From the NCBI RefSeq assembly GCF_965363235.1, contig NC_134850.1, forward strand, positions 30,654,102 through 30,718,101: DNA of 64,000 nt. The letters run 5' to 3'. This document shows positions 57,370 to 64,000 of this stretch, one piece after another. A program made the position numbers and the translations under genes. Under the pieces are notes generated by a model. That model was not told where the DNA came from, did not search any database, and was given only the letters and a program-made list of their open reading frames with translations. How positions within the stretch are numbered: position 1 is the stretch's first letter; each line of letters starts with the position of its first letter. The stretch comes from Mytilus galloprovincialis (taxonomy: Eukaryota; Mollusca; Bivalvia; Mytilida; Mytilidae).

Positions 57370-57735
57370 CATGAAGCTTCGACGTTGATTGTCAGACTCA
57401 CAATTTGAAAGGTGGGTACACAATATTGCTTTTTTTTGCCGACCTATTAGTGTGTCTTAATCTAAATAAACGAAAGCATGTTGGAAAAAAATGTGACGTT
57501 GATAATGTCAGACTCACAAGTTTTGAAAGGTGGGTACACAATATTCCTTTTTTTTTTGCCGACCTATTAGTTTGTCTTAATCTTAATAAACGAAAGCATG
57601 TTGGAAAAAAATGTGACGTTGATAATGTCAGACTCACAAGTTTTGAAAGGTGGGTACACAATATTGTATTTTTTTCGTCGACCTATTAGTGTATATTAAT
57701 CTAAATAAATGAAAGCATGTTGGAAAAAAATGAGA
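57370..57735. repeat. Tandem repeat, about 125-bp unit, three copies
   Basis: TTTGAAAGGTGGGTACACAA at about 57402, 57524 and 57645, with AACGAAAGCATGTTGGAAAA closing each unit. The 87- and 94-codon frames on both strands are repeat artefacts. From 57736 to 58530 only poly(A) and poly(T) tracts stand out. Confidence 0.9.
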
Positions 57736-58534
57736 CAGTGAATTTTACCTGTCTGCTGCTAGACACAACAAAGATTTTTAGTATTAGGGATATTATATGC
57801 AGATATTAAAAATCTTTAGTCAGATATTAAAAATACAGTATCAAGTTAACTCCTTGACAACTGTTTATATCGCCATAGGAGGGGCACTTTCTCATAACAA
57901 TTTTACATTTTTGTGGTGATATAAAATGTTAAGTGAAAAAAAAAACTGATTCGGAAATTTTTGACGAAAAAAAAAAATTACATGGTAGACATCTATACTA
58001 CTAATGGCGTCCAAAGGAGACATGATTTTCATTGATATAAGATATTTATTTCTTAAAAAATGACAACCAGATAATTTAATGCAGTGACACTTTTATTTAC
58101 ATAATTATTATATTATCGAAATATTGTTTATGATAAAGTAATGCAGATTATGGAAAACAATACTTTACCAAAAAAAAAAAAAAAAATCAGTAATTTGCAT
58201 TGAGGTATACTGTAGGAAAGACAGGATTGACAAAGTATTATTTCTTTTATTGATTAAAGTGCATTTGTTATGGCGAATTTTAGGCAGCAACCATTTAACT
58301 TCAAAGGAGGGTTATAGTTTTTTGTCTGAGTCAGAAATTTTTCCAAGCTATCAATTAAATTGTTTTGTTCAAAATTTAACACTAAGGTATAGGGAAAATC
58401 TGGATTCAGATTTTTTTTTTTGTCATCTGCTTAACCACAATTTGTGTTCTTCATCAAAGTGGAGATCTGAATATTTTTTTAAGCTAACCTTACTTGTATG
58501 AATAAATTTTCAGTTCTCTTTTTTGTTAAAAAAG

Positions 58535-59215
58535 CCAAGCCTTTTGACATTATATTGATAATGGAGTTTGATAAAAAGGCACTGTGTTGAAGACTGTACT
58601 TTGACCTAATGATATTTTGGATGGAGAGTTGTCTCATTGGCACTCATATCACATCTTCTTATATCTATTTATATTTGGTAGTAAGGTTAGTAAGGTTAAA
58701 CATGCCTTTTATAGCAGGGACATTAATTTATTAGCAGCACCTTCAGATATTTTTCTACTTCTGATAAAGCTGCACTTTTTGACATTATATTAAAAAAAGA
58801 TTAAAAACTTATTTTTGATAAATGGAGTTTATATTTGGTAGGAGAGGTAATCATTGACATTTCCATTAGCAGAAACATTCAGTTGTTAGTGACACTATAG
58901 GTATTTCATGATTTCTGAAAAAATTAGCCTTTTAACATTTTATTAAAATCAAGGAATTTAGGAGGATTTTCTACAACAAAAAAGGGGTGTAGTGGTTAGA
59001 TAGTTCATACTGAAATATGAGTCAAAGTAAAATTTATAAAAATGAGAGCAAAGCTAACCCTCTTTAGTAAGGTTAGTTTTCATCATACATTTCTTATCAA
59101 TTTCCAGAATTCAAAATTATTCAGATTCAGATAATTCCTTGTAAAAAACAGATTTAAAACGTATTTTTGATAAATGGGGTTTATATTTGGTAGGCTGGTT
59201 AACAATGGAGTGTAG
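58535..59215. repeat. Degenerate tandem repeat with a family A insertion
   Basis: TTTTTGATAAATGG(A/G)GTTTATATTTGGTAG occurs at about 58812 and 59163, with a related start near 58558. CTTTTTGACATTATATT recurs at about 58541 and 58776. A family A fragment (GAGTTGTCTCATTGGCACTC) interrupts at 58590-58670. From 59216 to 59535 nothing is recognised. Confidence 0.55.
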
Positions 59216-59537
59216 ATAATCATACTAATAATATTATTCTGATCCAATGATTAATGCACACGTTACAACCCCTCAACATTTTTTCATGTCTGCACAATAA
59301 TATATGCACATTTGACAACATCTTTACATATTTAATATGATATTTAGTTATAAATTGTACAAGATCATACATGTATTTTGCTAAAGTATTAAATTACTGT
59401 TTTTCTTAACCTCATTTTTGGGTTTCTATATATTTGATAAATAATCTTGTTTTATAAATTTTTCTGGATATTCTGTCTTCAAAAACTATAAAGATTATAG
59501 TCAAGTAATTGAAAAAAAAACTTCAAGCACTATATGA

Positions 59538-59766
59538 TATATCAGTATCATCCATAACCAGTCTGCACCAAAATCGTTTCGGACTACTAGTCCAAAGACC
59601 AATATTCTGACATGTTTCTTATGGTTTAAACAATGTTTTACAAAAGAGGGGAGGGGTACATATCAGTATCATCCATAACCAGTCTACACTGAAATCGTTT
59701 CGGACTACTAGTCCAAAGACCAATATTCTGACATGTTTCTTATGGTTTAAACAACGTTTTACAAAA
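59538..59766. repeat. Tandem duplication, about 121-bp step
   Basis: ATATCAGTATCATCCATAAC through TCTTATGGTTTAAACAA(T/C)GTTTTACAAAA occurs twice with three or four differences. Confidence 0.9.
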
Positions 59767-59965
59767 ACTTACTAGTTCAAAATAATGTTTTTCTAGTCCG
59801 CGGCATCGAACCTAAGTGGATAATGGTGCAGAATGCATAACACTAAACTGTCTTCATTATTGACCAAATCTCAAACAAGTGTATGAATTGAATTATAGAA
59901 AAAAGTTGCTTAATTGTGGTCTGCAAAAATCCTAGACTGAAGTTTTGGTTACGAGGAATAAATGA

Positions 59966-60106
59966 CAGTGGCAGGTCCAGCCATTTTAAAAAGGGGGGGG
60001 AGTTCCCAACCCAGAGTAAAAGGGGGGGGGTTCCAACTATATGCTCCCATTCAAATGCATTGATCGCCCTGGAACCCCCCCCCCCCCCTTCCTAGATCCG
60101 CCACTG
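59966..60106. mobile_element. G/C-run MITE (family D), complete copy
   Basis: CAGTGGCAGGTCCAGCC at the left and TAGATCCGCCACTG at the right are inverted repeats, flanked by AATGA on both sides. The core has G runs, CTCCCATTCAAATGCATTGA and a C run. Confidence 0.75.
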
Positions 60107-60371
60107 AATGAACTACTGTGCATTCATTTATTTTCGTTGGTTTCAATTTTCATGGAACGAGGAAAACATGCATTTTCATGGATATTAAATTTCATGGTTT
60201 TGCCTATCACTGCATACAAAGCCTATAGCAAAGATCATTTGAATTTTTGGTTTATCCATTCCCATGATCATTACCAAAGCCATGATAATTGGTATCCAAC
60301 GAATAATAATAATGAATCTAAAGTATACTTTAAAACATTATAAAGTATACTAGTCTGTTTGAAATTGTTAG

Positions 60372-60530
60372 CAGTGGCGGATCTAGATATTTTCATAAGA
60401 GGGGGCCAACTGACTGCCTAAAAGGGGGGGGGGACGATTCCGTCACCCTTCAGTGATTCCCTATATAACCAACCAAAATTTTTCTGAAAAAGGGGGCCCC
60501 CCTAACTACGCCTCTGGTTAGTGGTATTCT
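60372..60530. mobile_element. G-rich MITE, related family
   Basis: CAGTGGCGGATCTAGATATT at the left; AAAGGGGGCCCCCCTAACTA and CGCCTCTGG at the right. The core differs from family D. Confidence 0.6.
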
Positions 60531-60639
60531 GTGGCCATTGGTGATGGCTGTGTAGTCTATTGACAGTGATGAATAGTCTTGTTCAGGTTGTGAGATCCAC
60601 TGTTTAGGCAAAGTGTGTTAGTCTTTAATCTTAATCGGC

Positions 60640-60730
60640 TAGATCAGTGGTTCTCTCCAGTTACTCCAGCTTCCTTCAAAAATAAATCTGGTCACTAAGT
60701 GTGTACTGGAAGGGGCTTTAAATACCAGCA
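60640..60730 (+). mobile_element. SINE body fragment
   Basis: AGTGGTTCTCTCCAGTTACTCCAG then TTCCTTCAAAAATAAATCTG and GGGGCTTTAAATACCAGCAA, a diverged copy of the conserved SINE body. Confidence 0.5.
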
Positions 60731-61077
60731 ATGTGAAGGGGCTCACCTAACTCATAACATCTTTTTAAATGGTCCATTGATTTACTTTAAACTTTTGTTA
60801 AGGTCAGTTTTCATTAACTTTGTGTTATAAGTCGACTTGACTTTATTTGGTCTGATGATTCCCTCGTTAAATATCATTTTCATGGTTTGGTGATTAAAGC
60901 TAAGTTTTTAGGATTAGTTCTATTGTCTACTTCTCAGTGGCATTAAGTCATAGCTATATAGATGAACTAGTTTATCTTATTAGGAACTTTTATAGTTTAC
61001 CGTATGGAGTTGGTTTACTTATTGTTGACCAGTCATAGTTGACATCATTTTCTTTAATAATTGTCTTATTGGCATTC

Positions 61078-61222
61078 AGTGGCAAATCCAGAGGGGTTCG
61101 TGCGATTGGAAACCCATTTTTTGGACAATACATGCATTTGAATGGGGCCATATAGTTGGAACCCCCCCCTTTATCCTGGGTTGGGAACTCCCCTTCTGAA
61201 AGGGCTGTATCTGCCCCTGGCA
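61078..61222. mobile_element. G/C-run MITE (family D), opposite orientation
   Basis: CAGTGGCAAATCCAGAGGGG at the left and GGGCTGTATCTGCCCCTGG at the right, with ACATGCATTTGAATGGGGCC in the core. Confidence 0.65.
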
Positions 61223-63330
61223 ATCAAGCTTCTTATTGTTTTTATAGGAGCCCTGTTAGAGGATACCAATGAATTTCCTAAATAGATAACCATCTTTGAA
61301 ATGGGATATTATATTGACATTAACATTATGTAAAGATGCTAAAATTAGCAGTATATCCAAATTGTTTTCATAAATCTTTAAAATTCTGTAAGATTTCAAT
61401 AAGGGATTCAGAAATGTGTAGGGATGATGATTGTTTGAGTTAATGGTCCAAATTTTATTTTCAATTTTAGCCAGGGAGTTAGGAAAAATGACCCTCTTAA
61501 TACTTGAAACAGTATCGCTCGCTTTAATATGAGTCATGACCATTAGAGAATTATTCAATAAAATTTCTGAAGGGGGCTACTAGTATGAAAAAGTAATTGA
61601 TATTTTGCAGTTTAATATAGGGAATAAAAAATATGTCCCTCAATTATTAAAAAAATGCACTTAGTAATGGGGTATATAATTCGGTTCTTGATCTAGATCA
61701 ATCAAATAGGTGTAAGGAGTACCACTAAAATATTTTGTAAAGTTATAGTTAGGAGCATTTTGAAAAGAGTAAAATTCTATCCTTTCCGCTTTGACAGAAA
61801 CACTGAGTTTTCAAATCCGTTGTAAAGGGAAGTCATTTTTTTCTCCATGTACATACTTGTCTGAGTTGGCCATATTATATACATAAACTAAACAAAAGAA
61901 TCACACATTTTTTTTTACCTTTAGTGTACATATAACAAAGACCACTTTTGTGTTTCAGCATTGTTAAGCATTTTATCTTTTTTTCTTTCTTATACATGTT
62001 ACTGTTATAAAAAATAATATAGCTTTTAAGACTAGATTTTGTTTAATTAAAGGTTGATTTTTTTTCGGTCAGTTAAATATTTTCTTTTGAATTTAAATGC
62101 CCATCTAAGAAATAAATTAGATTCTTAAAAGAAAAATCTTGTTTGTTCATAATTTATATGCCAAATCAGACATTAAAAAAATCTGTGATATTGAAAAATT
62201 TGTATTTCACTTTAAAGTATTATTTAAATTTATGAAGGTACGTTAAAATCTGACTCATTGCCTATTTACCTATACTGAATAAAATATGCACAAAAAAATT
62301 TATAAAGGTTATATTATTTTCTGTATATTAAACTTTTTATGTGCAAGTTTTAAACATTTTTAATGGATATTCGGAAACTTGCATCACTAAACAATGTCTG
62401 CACAATGCATTAGCATATAAATGCAGAAAAAAAATCATTATTGATGCAATTTTTCTAAACTAATGAAAAAGTCGGTGAAAGAAACATTTTCAAATTGACA
62501 TCAAGAATAAATTGGTTGTTTAAAATCAATAGAACTTTTGACTGCCTTCTGCACAATTTTTCTTCAATTAAGATGCATTATCCTTTGTGTGGCCTCTGCC
62601 TTTTTACAATTTTTCAATGTCTGCAGAAGATTTTTTATTCTCAATTTCATTGTATATTTGCATTCTTGTTGCACATCAAATAAAGAGGTACAAAAAGGGG
62701 GATAATCAATATTATAAAAAAGATTGGTTTATGTTTTAAGTTTAACTGCTGGGAGGGGGGCAGGTGGTAAATTAACTAGGTTGTTGTGCAGAAGTTCAAT
62801 CCTTTGTTTTCTTTGTGTTAAAAAAGTGCAGTGAAAATTTAAATGTTTTTTTAGAGTTTCGTTACAGAATAAATCTACATAAAAAGCTTGTATGTTCGTA
62901 TATGTTTAAAATCAAGCCGTAGGTTTTGTCAAATGATTTTCAAATGACATTCAGTTAAAATGAATAATGTTGAAAAAAGTATTTGAAAAAGGTTAAAATG
63001 TAAAAAATTGTCAAGTTGTTATGTAAAATGCAATAAGTCAATTTGACAACCCATTAATTTAAAGTCTACACCCAAGCAAAGATAGAATAAATCATCAGCT
63101 TTTTTTCTGTCGAATTCCTTTTGAAGAACTATTTTTATAAACTTAATTAAAGTAGGATTATTTTTATTCCTTTAATACATGTACTAGCGAAGTATTTAAA
63201 ATCTCGTAAAGCGAAGAAAAAAAAAACAATCAAAGAGAAAAGTCCCTACTAATCAGTCATGTGACATGCAAAACTTTCGAAAATTTGATTTGAATTAATT
63301 CAAAGCACCATTGACACTTTAAATCAGATG
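61223..63330. other. AT-rich stretch, no supported gene
   Basis: A 100-codon minus-strand frame at 61256-61558 is the only notable one and shows no family motif. The rest is AT-rich with poly(A) and poly(T) tracts. It could be intron of the plus-strand gene that starts at 51723. Confidence 0.4.
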
Positions 63331-63342
63331 TCTCTTTTTGTG

Positions 63343-63754
63343 GTGAGATTACTACAAGTTTTGTATGTTAGAGCTAATTTCCTTATGCATGTAGAGAGAT
63401 TACTACAAGTTTTGTATGTTAGAGCTAATTTCCTTATGCATGTAGAGAGATTACTACAAGTTTTGTATGTTAGAGCTAATTTCCTTATGCATGTAGAGAG
63501 ATTACTACAAGTTTTGTATGTTAGAGCTAATTTCCTTATGCATGTAGAGAGATTACTACAAGTTTTGTATGTTAGAGCTAATTTCCTTATGCATGTAGAG
63601 AGATTACTACAAGTTTTGTATGTTAGAGCTAATTTCCTTATGCATGTAGAGAGATTACTACAAGTTTTGTATGTTAGAGCTAATTTCCTTATGCATGTAG
63701 AGAGATTACTACAAGTTTTGTATGTTACAGCTAATTTCCTTATGCATGTAGAGT
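63343..63754. repeat. Minisatellite, 51-bp unit, eight copies
   Basis: GAGATTACTACAAGTTTTGT plus ATGTTAGAGCTAATTTCCTTATGCATGTA repeats eight times with essentially one change (GTTACAG in the last copy). Because 51 is a multiple of three, frames of 142 and 163 codons stay open on both strands. Confidence 0.97.
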
Positions 63755-64000
63755 AAGACTTTGTTTGATTTGCTAGCTTTGTTTGTATATTGTACAATTG
63801 TAATTTTGACAACATCCAATCAAATTTAAATATTATACAACAGGTTTACTATGCCTATATATATTGTTTAAAGATGTCAATCTTAATAATAAAGCTTGAG
63901 TTAACATTAATATAAACAAAGCACCCAATCCAACCAAAGTTTTACTCAACATTATTAGGCAATAAGCTCTAAGAACTTTGCAACAACAGTTTGTGGACTC

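Noticed and set aside
57398-57689. Overlapping 87- and 94-codon frames with repeated LLVCLNLNKRKHVGKKC-type text
   Set aside because: They are produced by the 125-bp tandem repeat.
61256-61558. 100-codon minus-strand frame
   Set aside because: No motif, no splice support and no repeat family either; left as unassigned AT-rich sequence.

Overview
The window looks like nuclear DNA of a bivalve mollusc, most likely a mytilid mussel. It is AT-rich, has intron-split genes with GT-AG junctions, and is packed with short dispersed repeats, satellites and non-autonomous DNA transposons of kinds I associate with mussel genomes. The species is an inference, since no marker gene is present. I see no bacterial operons, CRISPR arrays, rRNA genes or convincing tRNA genes.

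Two complete protein genes can be assembled, both on the minus strand. The first, 6439-17073, is an eight-exon gene for a 367-residue protein with a perfect N-terminal MYND zinc finger and a helical TPR-like body. It is the orthologue of ZMYND12, an axonemal protein. The second, 22684-32967, is a five-exon gene for a 253-residue ARF-like small GTPase with an altered G3 (switch II) motif and an acidic C-terminal tail. A first coding exon of a plus-strand gene lies at 51723-51784; its remaining exons probably lie beyond the right edge. A weak terminal-exon candidate sits at 41205-41309. The two assembled genes are simple neighbours and nothing shows that they act together.

Layout. 1-1797: 166-bp satellite. 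1.8-6.4 kb: dispersed and tandem repeats downstream of ZMYND12. 6.4-17.1 kb: ZMYND12, with a pogo/Tigger-like element, two hAT-like elements, a SINE, and two partial exon duplications in its introns. 17.1-22.7 kb: intergenic, with a G-rich MITE, a hexanucleotide array, a Penelope-like reverse transcriptase fossil and dispersed repeats. 22.7-33.0 kb: GTPase gene; intron 4 holds a 1.6-kb TTAA-flanked element with an 11-bp-phased CpG repeat. 34.9-38.5 kb: a nested complex in which a CAGGG-ended element contains a 2.46-kb CACTG-ended element carrying remnants of spliced exons. 38.5-46 kb: foldback and Helitron-like ends, then a 3-kb AT-rich stretch with nothing recognisable. 46-50.9 kb: a composite dispersed element interrupted by a PIF/Harbinger-like insertion with a TTA duplication. 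51-53.3 kb: start exon, several minisatellites and a hammerhead-ribozyme-like motif. 53.3-64 kb: repeats, G-rich MITEs and an eight-copy 51-bp array.

Most open reading frames of 60-160 codons in the window are translations of these repeats and were left out.
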